Source of the DNA: Porphyromonas crevioricanis
GTDB lineage: Bacteria > Bacteroidota > Bacteroidia > Bacteroidales > Porphyromonadaceae
Assembly (NCBI RefSeq): GCF_900167225.1
Contig: NZ_FUXH01000001.1
Span: 1-64,000, forward strand
Length of the DNA: 64,000 nucleotides
Reading direction: 5' to 3'
The notes beneath the pieces are model-generated. The model was not told the origin of the DNA. It did not search any database and saw nothing but the letters and a program-made list of their open reading frames with translations. Positions 36,426 to 45,001 of the stretch are shown here, piece by piece. Positions within the stretch are counted from its first letter, which is position 1, and each line of letters opens with the position of its first letter. The translations under genes were made by a program, and so were the position numbers.

Positions 36426-37181
36426 ATGGACAAAAATATCAATATCACACTCAAAGTATGGAGACAGAAAGGTCCGCGTGAGAAAGGGGCTTTCGAAACA
36501 TACAGGTTGGAGAATATTTCCCAAGGAAGTTCTTTCCTTGAAATGCTCGATGTACTGAATGAAAAACTCATTAGTGAGCAGAAAGAACCAGTTGTATTTG
36601 ATCACGACTGTCGCGAGGGAATCTGTGGCATGTGTTCACTCTACATTAACGGACATCCTCATGGGCCGGATGATAGCATTACCACATGTCAGTTGCATAT
36701 GCGTCGCTTCAATGATGGTGATACTATCATGATTGAACCCTGGAGATCTGCCGGTTTCCCTGTGATACGAGACTTGATGGTAGACCGTTCAGCATATGAC
36801 AAGATCATTCAAGCCGGAGGTTTTGTCTCGGTTAATACTGGAGGTATCCCTGATGCTAATGCAATCCCCATTTCAAAGAAGAAGGCAGACGAAGCTATGG
36901 ATGCCGCGGCTTGTATTGGCTGTGGAGCTTGTGCTGCTGCTTGTAAGAATGGGTCAGCTATGCTGTTTGTATCGGCCAAAGTGAGTCAATTGGCACTCCT
37001 GCCTCAAGGGCAAGTAGAAGCCGCCAGACGAGCTAAAGCAATGGTGGCTAAGATGGATGAATTGGGATTTGGCAACTGTACCAACACCAGAGCTTGCGAA
37101 ATGGAATGTCCCAAGAATGTATCCATTAGTAACATTGCTCGTCTCAATAGAGAGTTCTTGGTAGCCAAGTTGAGAGACTGA
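36426..37181 (+). CDS. frdB: Fumarate reductase iron-sulfur subunit
   Basis: Carries electrons from the quinone site of FrdC to the FAD of FrdA. The N-terminal [2Fe-2S] ligands are CREGICGMC plus the downstream Cys in TTCQLHM. Cluster ligands in the C-terminal half are [11 protein letters not shown] and [11 protein letters not shown] followed by P. Length (251) fits the family. Last gene of the operon, followed directly by a strong terminator. Confidence 0.97.
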   Translation: MDKNINITLKVWRQKGPREKGAFETYRLENISQGSSFLEMLDVLNEKLISEQKEPVVFDHDCREGICGMCSLYINGHPHGPDDSITTCQLHMRRFNDGDTIMIEPWRSAGFPVIRDLMVDRSAYDKIIQAGGFVSVNTGGIPDANAIPISKKKADEAMDAAACIGCGACAAACKNGSAMLFVSAKVSQLALLPQGQVEAARRAKAMVAKMDELGFGNCTNTRACEMECPKNVSISNIARLNREFLVAKLRD

Positions 37182-37203
37182 TATTATCTGGAGTGGAAGT
37201 TCG

Positions 37204-37250
37204 GAGAGGGGGAGGTCGATGTTTTCCCATAGACTTCCCCCTCTCTGTTT
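37204..37250 (+). terminator. Terminator of frdCAB
   Basis: GAGAGGGGGA (37204-37213) pairs perfectly with TCCCCCTCTC (37236-37245), followed by TGTTTCTCCTTGTTT. Confidence 0.75.
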
Positions 37251-37433
37251 CTCCTTGTTTATTTCGAGCTTGTGAGATCGAAGCTATCTCCCTCTTACAA
37301 GTGGGATTGAGGAGTGTGATATCCTCTCACCGTATTTGGCGAGCTGCAAGAATGTTTGTAAGTTTGCGAGAAATTTGAGCGCAAGCAGAAAGATTAAGAA
37401 TAAAAACAAATAAATAACAGATCAAGAAGGAAT

Positions 37434-37628
37434 ATGATTGTAGTACAACTCAAAGAGGGCGAAAACATAGAAAGAGCTCTGAAGAGATTTAAGAGAAAAT
37501 TTGAACGAACAGGTGCTATTCGTGAACTTCGTGCACGTCAGGCTTTTACCAAGCCTTCCGTGATCAAGCGTAAGAAAATGCAGAAAGCTATCTATGTGAA
37601 GAAGCTTCAAGAGGCACAAGAGCAATAA
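37434..37628 (+). CDS. rpsU: 30S ribosomal protein S21
   Basis: A 64-residue basic protein of the small ribosomal subunit, beginning MIVVQLKEGENIERALKRFKRK. It has the expected S21 length and a Lys-rich C-terminal helix (KPSVIKRKKMQKAIYVKK). It is alone between two terminators and so is transcribed separately. Confidence 0.96.
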   Translation: MIVVQLKEGENIERALKRFKRKFERTGAIRELRARQAFTKPSVIKRKKMQKAIYVKKLQEAQEQ

Positions 37629-37709
37629 GCCCTTTTTGTGCGTTATAGCCTCCTTGAGCTACTCCTTACTGGGAGAGGAGCTTTGGACGGAGGCATATCC
37701 TACTACTCT

Positions 37710-37747
37710 AAGCCATGCCAAAACATCGTTTTGGCATGGCTTTTTTG
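37710..37747 (+). terminator. Strong terminator after rpsU
   Basis: A 14-bp perfect stem (AAGCCATGCCAAAA / TTTTGGCATGGCTT) with loop CATCG, followed by a T-run. Textbook intrinsic terminator. Confidence 0.9.
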
Positions 37748-37779
37748 TTTTCGTCGAGAAGACGGAGATAAGATCTAAA

Positions 37780-37985
37780 TCTCGACAATTGTCTTGCTAC
37801 ACATCCTTTGAGACAGTTACTTTGCAATGCTTGTTTCAAGATAGATGCTTGTTTCAATACAGTTATTCTGCTACAATTGATTGATTGATGATAGTTGCAT
37901 TTGCAATGCTTGTTCCATAAGGATTGTTTTGTGACGATTGCTTGGTGACATATTCTTTTTAGATAGCTGCTTTTTTGTAGCAAAA
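37780..37985. repeat. Degenerate tandem repeats, roughly 22-30 nt
   Basis: Repeated blocks of the type TTGTTTCAAGATAGATGC, TTGTTTCAATACAG, TTTGCAATGCTTGTTCC, ATTGCTTGGTGACA and AGATAGCTGCTTTT run for about 200 bp between rpsU and the Omp28-like gene. Units are imperfect and of variable length. The unit length is reminiscent of the 23-nt tandem repeats in BrickBuilt MITEs described in P. gingivalis, but this was not verified. Confidence 0.5.
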
Positions 37986-38144
37986 AGATCTCAAATTGTC
38001 TGAACTTTGCTTCCGATGTAATCTTGTTCTTGCTTTTTTTGTGAAAAGAACCTAACTTCGCGACGTTGGTTCGTACCTATTTGTCAAACCTGAAGGCCGA
38101 CCAATGAGAATGGAAAGGGAGGTCTTCGCAAAAAGTTCTTTGGT

Positions 38145-40046
38145 ATGCAGAAACGAATATTATTTACCGCATTGCTATTGATGCTGTTTTCCTCCTCAAG
38201 CATTTTTTCTCAAGAGGTGAAGGATTTAAGGTCGGAGGATGAGATTCAAATCACCGGATACGGACTGGCCAACAGGCATATAAAGGCCGATGACATCACA
38301 TTGGCCGGAAATGGAGCTCCTAATTCGCCTGTAGTCCATGCCATACGATTACCTCAAATCTCTGGAGCAATCGAGGGAATACAGTTCTTTTGTTCCATGA
38401 ATGATCCCGAAGCTTGCATTTTTGTGTGTGAGGTGGAGACTGGGAAAATCATTGCTTTTAAGGCTGCTTCTCTAAAAAAAGGCTGGAATGATGTCAATTT
38501 CGATGCAGCTGTAGAGATGTCTACTGAAAAGCCCCTTCTTGTGGGTTATTCGATCACTACAGATGAGACAATTCTCTACGTTTTCCCTTTCGATGGGGAT
38601 GATGACAATTTTGCTTATGACTACAACTATGTGGCCTTTCCTACTGAGAAACTGACAGCCGGAGCTATCATTCCTCGAGTAAGACCTACAGAAAAGCTTA
38701 GTTCTCCCACTATTTTGGGTAATAGCATGATTTTCGCCAAGTTGAGAGACAAGGTGAATAATCTGGCTTTCCCTCTTGAGATGCTCGGCCCGATAGGGAA
38801 AGAGAATAACCCCGTCTCGGTAGAACTTGGGATCAGAAATGTGGGAAGCAATGAGATATCGTCTGTTGAGGTGAAATTGACAGGGGAGGGACTCACTCCT
38901 TCCACCAAGGAAATAGAGATTGTAGATAAGATCCAGGTGGGGCAGGACGGAGTTATCCGTTTCGATTTGGAAAATCTTGCACAAGGGACAGGTGTCGCCA
39001 ACCTCTCTATACAGAAAGTCAATGGTGTAGAGAATCTTTTCAATTCGGTAGAGCGAAAGGATCAATACTTTGTGTATGACGAGAATAATTACCTGCGGAA
39101 AGGGATTTTGTTTGAGCACTTCACAACTGAGAAGTGTAGTAACTGCCCGAAGGTAATGCCTCACATCAAATCTTTCTTCAATGAAGTAACTCAATCTGGT
39201 TTGCAGGTCAATTATGTAGCTCATCATGCTGCATTCATGGAAGACCCTTATACCCTGAATGAATCGAAGGAGCTTCTTCCATATTTCTTTGCTTTGATGG
39301 TTTATGCTCCATCAGCTTCTATAGATAGACGTGCTATCTGCCATGAAATGGGCTTCGTAGACATCAAAACACCAATCTTCTTACCCATCAATAGGTATCT
39401 TAATTATGCCTATAAACGAGTGGCCAAGATGCCTGATTTTGTGGACTTTGAAACAGTGAATAAGAGCTTGACTAATGGTGAATTGTCTATGTCTGTGATT
39501 GGCAAAACCAAGGGGTTGGTAGACAAAGACAACTTCTATATCACGGCCATTGTCACGGAAGACAAGATCGAGAGTACCAAGCAGGCCGGATTCAAAGGAA
39601 CTTACACGCACAATGGTGTGGCCCGTCTCTTTTTGACTCCTTATTCGGGTAATCAAGTGCAGATAAAAGAGGATGGATCTTTTGAAGTCAAATTCGACGC
39701 CAAACAGATTAAGCCTGATTGGAAACGTGAGAATCTGAAAGTGGTTCTTTTCGCACATCGCAACCTTGACCTGATGAACCATTCGGATGAGTATGTATAT
39801 GCCTCTACCTCTGTATCTCTATCGGATGATATAGGCATTGTACAGGTTCAATCCGAAGATGCAATCAAGGTTTTTGACAGAGGAGGCCACGTAGGTATTC
39901 TCGGTACTTATTCTTCTGTGCAAGTATATGATATGCAGGGGGCTTGGATTACAAACCGGATCGACACGCCTTTGCCGGCAGGTGAGTATATTGTGGTGGT
40001 GAAAAATGATGCCAAGAAAACCGTTGCCAAACTCGTAATACACTAA
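38145..40046 (+). CDS. Omp28-like thioredoxin-fold protein with T9SS sorting domain
   Basis: A 633-residue secreted protein. Signal peptide residues 1-23 (TALLLMLFSSSSIFSQ). An N-terminal beta region (about 30-310) is followed by an Omp28-related, thioredoxin-like domain (about 320-450) with the motif FTTEKCSNCPKVMPHIKSFF; CSNC occupies the position of a thioredoxin CxxC. The last ~75 residues form a T9SS C-terminal domain (VQVYDMQGAWITNR, LPAGEYIVVV, KTVAKLVIH). It is therefore a predicted surface protein exported via Sov, with a possible disulfide or binding role. Family assignment is moderate; the CTD is confident. Confidence 0.78.
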   Translation: MQKRILFTALLLMLFSSSSIFSQEVKDLRSEDEIQITGYGLANRHIKADDITLAGNGAPNSPVVHAIRLPQISGAIEGIQFFCSMNDPEACIFVCEVETGKIIAFKAASLKKGWNDVNFDAAVEMSTEKPLLVGYSITTDETILYVFPFDGDDDNFAYDYNYVAFPTEKLTAGAIIPRVRPTEKLSSPTILGNSMIFAKLRDKVNNLAFPLEMLGPIGKENNPVSVELGIRNVGSNEISSVEVKLTGEGLTPSTKEIEIVDKIQVGQDGVIRFDLENLAQGTGVANLSIQKVNGVENLFNSVERKDQYFVYDENNYLRKGILFEHFTTEKCSNCPKVMPHIKSFFNEVTQSGLQVNYVAHHAAFMEDPYTLNESKELLPYFFALMVYAPSASIDRRAICHEMGFVDIKTPIFLPINRYLNYAYKRVAKMPDFVDFETVNKSLTNGELSMSVIGKTKGLVDKDNFYITAIVTEDKIESTKQAGFKGTYTHNGVARLFLTPYSGNQVQIKEDGSFEVKFDAKQIKPDWKRENLKVVLFAHRNLDLMNHSDEYVYASTSVSLSDDIGIVQVQSEDAIKVFDRGGHVGILGTYSSVQVYDMQGAWITNRIDTPLPAGEYIVVVKNDAKKTVAKLVIH

Positions 40047-40081
40047 GTTTAGTTGAGCTCCAGTAGAGAGCTAAATTGTTT

Positions 40082-40123
40082 GCCCCTCTCAGGAGGTCTA
40101 TTGATTAGACTTCTTGGGAGGGG
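40082..40123 (+). terminator. Hairpin after the T9SS cargo gene
   Basis: GCCCCTCTCAGGAGGTCTA and TAGACTTCTTGGGAGGGG form a long, slightly imperfect stem, followed by TAAATCG without a good T-run. Probable termination or 3'-end stabilising structure. Confidence 0.5.
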
Positions 40124-40186
40124 TAAATCGTTGTATGCTAAAAGACCTTTTGAACCTGTACAACGCTCTCTATTTGATAACTTTCT

Positions 40187-40218
40187 TTTGCCGAAATACG
40201 GCAAAGAAACTATCTTTA
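40187..40218 (+). promoter_or_regulatory. cls promoter with an internal palindrome
   Basis: TTTG (40187-40190), a 20-bp spacer, then TATCTTTA (40211-40218), close to the Bacteroidetes -33/-7 pattern. A 7-bp inverted repeat, TTTGCCG (40187-40193) and CGGCAAA (40199-40205), covers the -33 box and spacer, a position suited to a repressor site. The regulator is unknown. Confidence 0.45.
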
Positions 40219-40279
40219 GGCCTACATGAAGTACGATGCCGGTGATATGAGCCGTAGCTCTTGTCGATAAGGCTGGGAG

Positions 40280-41710
40280 ATGCTTATGAATACAATACTG
40301 CTCATCCTTTACTCAGCTCTGGTTGTCAGTTTGGTTGTGGTGATAATAAGTGAGAACCGCAATCCACTCAAGGCTACTTCATGGCTCCTGCTTATTACGT
40401 TACTACCGGTAATAGGTGTGCTGTTGTACCTGTTATTTGGGCAAGATCAGCGACGTCGGCGAGTAATGAGCCGCAGGGTCTACAGACGTATTATGCGCCG
40501 TCCTCAATACTTGAGCATGCCGGAGGCTTTGTTGTCGAGCCTACAAGATGAGCAGCTTAGCCCCGTGATGCGTCTATTGGTCAATAATTCGGATAATCCG
40601 CTCCTTGCTGCTGAACATTTGGACATATATACCGAGGGTGGAACTAAACTCGAAGCCCTCTATCAGGATTTGGAGACTGCACATGATCACATTCATTTGC
40701 AGTACTATATCATTGCGGACGATGAATATGGGATACGGCTGCAGCAGTTGTTGATGCGTAAGGCTGCCGAGGGTGTCCGCGTGCGAGTGATTTACGACCA
40801 TGTGGGTTGTTGGGCTACTTCTTCTAAATATTGGAAAACCCTCCGAGAAGCCGGAGTAGAGGTTTACCCTTTCATGCGAGTTGCCTTCCCTATTTTCACG
40901 GGTCGTGTGAATTATCGCAATCACCGCAAGATCGTGGTCATAGACGGGACAATTGGCTATGTGGGAGGAATGAATATCGCCAAACGCTATGTAGTGGGGA
41001 ATGAATTAGGGATGTGGCGCGATACGCATATCCGTATGGAGGGTACGGCGGTGGCCAGTCTCCAAAGCAGCTTCTTGATCGACTGGTACGTTGTCTCACG
41101 CAAGGTAATCAGCATTGAGGGTTGTTATCATATTCCACCGGCTCCGAATATGCTTGCAGATGGCATCCGCATGCAGGTTGTTGCAGGAGGGCCGATCGGG
41201 CGGTGGCGGACGATCGAGCAGGCTATTAGTTATACGATAGCCAGAGCCACGAAGTACGTCTACATACAAACACCATATTTCCTACCTACCGATACGCTCA
41301 ACAATATCGTTTTGATGGCGGCTCTTTCCGGAATAGAGGTGCGACTGATGCTCCCGAAAAGAAGCGATGCCGTTTTGGCTCAATATGCTACTCGTTCGTA
41401 CCTCAGCCAACTGATGCAGGCTGGGGTCCGTGTTTTTCTTTACTCCAAAGGTTTTTTGCATTCCAAGCTGTTATTGGTGGATGGCCGTGTTGCTTCGGTT
41501 GGTTCTGCCAATATGGATTTCAGAAGTTTGGAGCATAATTTCGAGCTTAACGTGATGATTTACGATGAGACGACAGTGGAGCGACTTCGGAAAACATTCG
41601 AGGCAGATATGGAGTCTTGTGAATTATTGGATCGGCAACAGTGGGCAGCCAGAGGGCGATTTGAGCGTTTTTCCGAATCTTTCGTCCGGCTTTTCTCCCC
41701 TCTGTTGTAG
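40280..41710 (+). CDS. cls: Cardiolipin synthase
   Basis: Condenses phosphatidylglycerol to cardiolipin in the inner membrane. The 476-residue protein has two N-terminal membrane segments (about 3-60) and two phospholipase D HKD motifs, NHRKIVVIDGTIGYVGGMN near residue 215 and HSKLLLVDGRVASVGSANMD near residue 394. Length and layout are standard. A second ATG six bases downstream is an alternative start. It precedes dgt by 45 bp and may share its transcript. Confidence 0.96.
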   Translation: MLMNTILLILYSALVVSLVVVIISENRNPLKATSWLLLITLLPVIGVLLYLLFGQDQRRRRVMSRRVYRRIMRRPQYLSMPEALLSSLQDEQLSPVMRLLVNNSDNPLLAAEHLDIYTEGGTKLEALYQDLETAHDHIHLQYYIIADDEYGIRLQQLLMRKAAEGVRVRVIYDHVGCWATSSKYWKTLREAGVEVYPFMRVAFPIFTGRVNYRNHRKIVVIDGTIGYVGGMNIAKRYVVGNELGMWRDTHIRMEGTAVASLQSSFLIDWYVVSRKVISIEGCYHIPPAPNMLADGIRMQVVAGGPIGRWRTIEQAISYTIARATKYVYIQTPYFLPTDTLNNIVLMAALSGIEVRLMLPKRSDAVLAQYATRSYLSQLMQAGVRVFLYSKGFLHSKLLLVDGRVASVGSANMDFRSLEHNFELNVMIYDETTVERLRKTFEADMESCELLDRQQWAARGRFERFSESFVRLFSPLL

Positions 41711-41755
41711 TTTGTATGTCAAGTTATATTTTTTTTGATTGAGTCCTTTTTTGTG

Positions 41756-43090
41756 ATGCAGTGGCAACAGCTTCTATCGGATAAACGCCTCGGTTTGGAG
41801 GGCAGACACTCTTCTTCCACCGGAGGTGTGCGTACAGACTTTGAGCGTGATTATGATCGCATGGTTTTTAGTTCACCATTCAGGCGTTTGCAGAATAAGA
41901 CCCAGGTTTTTCCCTTGCCCGGCAATGTTTTTGTGCACAATCGTCTCACTCATAGCTTGGAGGTCAGCTGTGTAGGGCGTTCGTTGGGCTCTATCATCAC
42001 TCATACTCTCCGGCAGAGACATGGCTCGGATATTTTCCCCACAGAGGGAGCTATCAGCAGTATCGTGAGTGCAGCTTGTTTGGCTCACGATATGGGCAAT
42101 CCGCCTTTCGGTCATTCCGGAGAGCGTGCCATTGGAGCCTATTTCTCCGAGGGGAATGGTCGTATTTGGGAGGAGCAGGTGCGCCGGGAGAATGGTCGTT
42201 GGGAAGATTTTTTGCATTTCGAGGGCAATGCCAATGCTTTTCGCTTGCTTACTCACCAGTTTGTCGGCCGTCGGCCGGGTGGTTTTGCTCTTACTTATAG
42301 CACATTGGCAAGTATTATCAAGTATCCACACAGCAGTTTGGTGGCAGGGCGAAAAGGGAAGTTCGGCTTTTTTGCCAGTGAGGAAGATACGATGAAACGA
42401 ATTGCCGATCACTTAGGCTTGATCAAGCTCTCGGAGGAGCCTCTGCGTTATGCCCGCTATCCGTTGGTCTACCTTGTGGAGGCTGCGGATGACATCTGCT
42501 ACCAAATCATGGATTTGGAGGATGCCTATAAGTTGAAAATTTTCACTGAGCGTGATACCACCGACTTGTTGATGGATTATTTTGCTCCGGATCAGCGAGA
42601 TGAGATAAGGCTTGTTTTGAAATGTTTGGATGACTCCAACGAGCGAATTGCCTATTTGCGTTCCCGGGTTATCAACACCTTGGCCGAGGCCTGTGCCGAT
42701 ACCTTTCTGGAGGCAGAAGAGCGTATTTTGGATGGCTCTTTTGAGGGAAGCCTCATTGCTCAGATCTCCGAACGAGAGCGGTCTGCCTACCGTACATGTT
42801 CTCGCTTGGCTTATGAGCGGATCTATCCAGCTCGGGATGTTTTGGATGTGGAGTTGGCTGGTCATCAGATCTTCGGTTACCTGATAGACCGCTTGATGCA
42901 CGCCCTCACGCACCCCGACTATGCCTACTCTCGCTCTTTGCTTTCGAGGGTCAGTTCTCAGTACGATACCCACAGACAAGACATTTACGGCAAGCTACAG
43001 TGCACTTTGGACTATATATCCGGTATGACCGACATTTATGCCTTAGATCTCTATCGCAAGATTACTGGGATGAGTTTGCCTGCTATTTAA
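41756..43090 (+). CDS. dgt: Deoxyguanosinetriphosphate triphosphohydrolase
   Basis: HD-domain enzyme that hydrolyses dGTP to deoxyguanosine and triphosphate and so influences dNTP pools. The metal-binding HD residues are in NRLTHSLEVSCVGRSLG (about 62-78) and ACLAHDMGNPPFGHSGE (about 109-125). It is 444 residues from ATG 41756 (MQWQQLLSDKRLG). A TTG start seven codons earlier is less likely. It belongs to the dGTPase-like family; preference for dGTP over other dNTPs is inferred. Confidence 0.94.
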   Translation: MQWQQLLSDKRLGLEGRHSSSTGGVRTDFERDYDRMVFSSPFRRLQNKTQVFPLPGNVFVHNRLTHSLEVSCVGRSLGSIITHTLRQRHGSDIFPTEGAISSIVSAACLAHDMGNPPFGHSGERAIGAYFSEGNGRIWEEQVRRENGRWEDFLHFEGNANAFRLLTHQFVGRRPGGFALTYSTLASIIKYPHSSLVAGRKGKFGFFASEEDTMKRIADHLGLIKLSEEPLRYARYPLVYLVEAADDICYQIMDLEDAYKLKIFTERDTTDLLMDYFAPDQRDEIRLVLKCLDDSNERIAYLRSRVINTLAEACADTFLEAEERILDGSFEGSLIAQISERERSAYRTCSRLAYERIYPARDVLDVELAGHQIFGYLIDRLMHALTHPDYAYSRSLLSRVSSQYDTHRQDIYGKLQCTLDYISGMTDIYALDLYRKITGMSLPAI

Positions 43091-43714
43091 TGAGCAATGA
43101 GAATGGGGCCCTGATTTGTCTCTTTTTTGCTGTTGCCAAGTTGGATTGTTTTGTAAAAATCTACCTGAACTCTATACAAGAAAAATCGAGGGAGAAGAGC
43201 ACAAATGTTCGGCTCGATACTTTTCTTTTTTGCCCCTCCGAAACCTCTCTCCAAAATGCCTTATTCATCGGCATTCTGAGAGGGTCAAAATTCTCTCCTG
43301 AGAGAAAAATTTTTCTCTCCTGTGATAGCGAAAATTCTCTCAGGAGAGAATTTTATTTCCTCCTGTGTTATGAAAAAAGAGAGCCTATGGGGATTCAAAA
43401 CGGGGTAAAAAAGAGAGAAATCTGAGTCCTATTTTGAGCTAAAAATAGGTGCTGAGAGGATAACAAAAACAACTCAAATCTAAATGATATATTATATTTT
43501 TTGAATGAAAGCTATGCTCTCTATTTGATTGAGAGAAGTGGAGGCCGAATTTTCGGCAAAGTCTCCCCAAAGTATAACCTCTGTCCTTTCTTTTGGGAGG
43601 CATATAGACAAATTCATGAAAGTGATATAAGAACCGTTCGACAGCCATATCGGAAGACGGATGCAAACCGATCTATTCCCTTTTTTCTCTCTTCAAGTCT
43701 CGGGCCAAAATCTC
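43091..43714. other. Long intergenic region with repeat copy C
   Basis: Over 600 bp between dgt and the cobalamin genes with no credible gene. Repeat copy C lies at 43250-43382, followed by an AT-rich segment (43430-43505). The frame at 43000-43425 (+) is mainly repeat and the end of dgt read out of frame. Confidence 0.55.
43250..43382 (+). repeat. Palindrome-rich intergenic repeat, copy C
   Basis: Same family as copies A and B. A hairpin with arms AATGCC / GGCATT is followed by CTGAGAGGGTCAAAA, TTCTCTC-CT-GAGAGAA, a CTCCTGTGATAGCG motif, and TTCTCTC-AG-GAGAGAA. The hairpin loop reads TATTCATC, the reverse complement of the GATGAATA loop in A and B. Confidence 0.65.
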
Positions 43715-43722
43715 TACCTTTG
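43715..43722 (+). promoter_or_regulatory. -7 element of the cobalamin genes, 5 bp before the ATG
   Basis: TACCTTTG ends 5 bp before the cbiET ATG at 43728, which implies a leaderless or nearly leaderless transcript and leaves no room for a cobalamin riboswitch in a leader from this promoter. Confidence 0.5.
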
Positions 43723-43727
43723 CTCCT

Positions 43728-44963
43728 ATGAGTCAAGTCAGTGTTCAAGGGGGATCGGAAGGCCGGGCAATACGATTCTTTGTGATAGGTATTACCGACC
43801 AGTCCGAACCGCATCTTAGCCCGGAGTTGTGCAAATTGATCAGTCGAGCACAGGTCTTTAGCGGAGGTATTCGGCATAGAGGAATCGTGGAGCCGTATTT
43901 ACCAGCTTCCTATATTTGGATAGACGTTACGGTACCACTGGAAAAAGTATTTGTGCGGTATCGAGATCATCAGGAGATTGTTGTCTTTGCCTCCGGGGAT
44001 CCTCTCTTTTACGGCTATGCTGGCACTTTGTTGCGTGAATTTCCCTCGGCAGAGATTCGAGTCTATCCTGTCTTTAATTCCTTACAGATGCTTGCCCACA
44101 AGCTATCTCTCCCTTATGAAGATATGCGTGTGGTATCTCTCACCGGACGTCCTTGGATAGGTTTGGATAGGGCTTTGATAGAACGCGAAAAAAAAATTGG
44201 CTTGCTGACCGATCGTAAGCATACCCCTTCGGCTATTGCGAAACGACTGATCGAATACGGTTTCGATGAGTATTCTATGACAATAGGAGAGTTGTTAGGC
44301 AATCGCAATCAAGAACACTTGAGTATTCGGATGTCTTTGCATCAGGCTGCTGATTATGAAGCTCTATCTCCTAATGTCGTTTTGCTACAGGCAGAGGAGG
44401 TGAAACCTCGATATTTCGGGATTGACGAGAGTCGATTTTCCTTGCTGAACGGTCGTGCAAGGATGATAACCAAAATGCCGATACGCTTGTCTTCTTTGGC
44501 TGCCTTGGGGCTACCCGGCAGGCGTTGTCTTTGGGACATTGGTTTTTGTACTGGCAGCGTCTCCATCGAAGCGAAGCTACTGAGTCCGCAAACTCAAGTT
44601 GAGAGTTTTGAGATCCGTCCCGAAGGAGAAGAATTGATGCGTGAGAATGCTCGTCGTTTCGGTTGTCCCGGCATAGAGGTACATATAGGAGACTTTTTCT
44701 CTTTCTCTCTGGAGGATTTACCCCGCCCTGATGCCGTGTTTATCGGAGGGCATGGCGGGCGATTGGTCGAGATGATACAACGGGTGGCCCCCTATATGGT
44801 TTCGGGTGGAGTGTTAGTGTTCAATTCGGTTTCGTCTGAGAGTCGCTCTGCTTTTGATGAAGGTTGCCGTTTGGCCGGCTTGCTGCCGGATTTATCCCGA
44901 ATTATCAAAGTAGATGAACACAACCCGATAGACATTGTTCGGGCAACTAAACCTTCCGTTTGA
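43728..44963 (+). CDS. cbiET: Precorrin-6Y C5,15-methyltransferase, CbiE-CbiT fusion
   Basis: A two-domain corrin enzyme (also called CobL) that methylates C5 and C15 and removes the C12 acetate carboxyl. The N-terminal CbiE tetrapyrrole methylase is at about residues 10-215 (FFVIGITDQSEP, VVFASGDPLFYGYAGTLL, VRVVSLTGRP-like region). The C-terminal CbiT Rossmann methyltransferase is at about 220-411 (LWDIGFCTGSVSIEAKLL, DAVFIGGHGGRLVEMIQRVAPYMVSGGVLVFNSV). It ends at TGA 44961-44963, 38 bp before the probable ATG of the CbiG-CbiF gene. Confidence 0.93.
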   Translation: MSQVSVQGGSEGRAIRFFVIGITDQSEPHLSPELCKLISRAQVFSGGIRHRGIVEPYLPASYIWIDVTVPLEKVFVRYRDHQEIVVFASGDPLFYGYAGTLLREFPSAEIRVYPVFNSLQMLAHKLSLPYEDMRVVSLTGRPWIGLDRALIEREKKIGLLTDRKHTPSAIAKRLIEYGFDEYSMTIGELLGNRNQEHLSIRMSLHQAADYEALSPNVVLLQAEEVKPRYFGIDESRFSLLNGRARMITKMPIRLSSLAALGLPGRRCLWDIGFCTGSVSIEAKLLSPQTQVESFEIRPEGEELMRENARRFGCPGIEVHIGDFFSFSLEDLPRPDAVFIGGHGGRLVEMIQRVAPYMVSGGVLVFNSVSSESRSAFDEGCRLAGLLPDLSRIIKVDEHNPIDIVRATKPSV

Positions 44964-45001
44964 AACAACAAAGATTTGAAAGACAGCTTTACCAGAATAC
45001 T

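Noticed and set aside
37780-37985. Possible CRISPR array
   Set aside because: Units are degenerate, directly abutting and of variable length, with no unique spacers and no cas genes nearby.
43000-43425. 141-residue plus-strand frame
   Set aside because: Begins out of frame inside dgt and continues through repeat copy C; not a gene.
43091-43727. Cobalamin riboswitch upstream of cbiET
   Set aside because: No B12-box-like motif was recognised, and the promoter lies immediately before the ATG.
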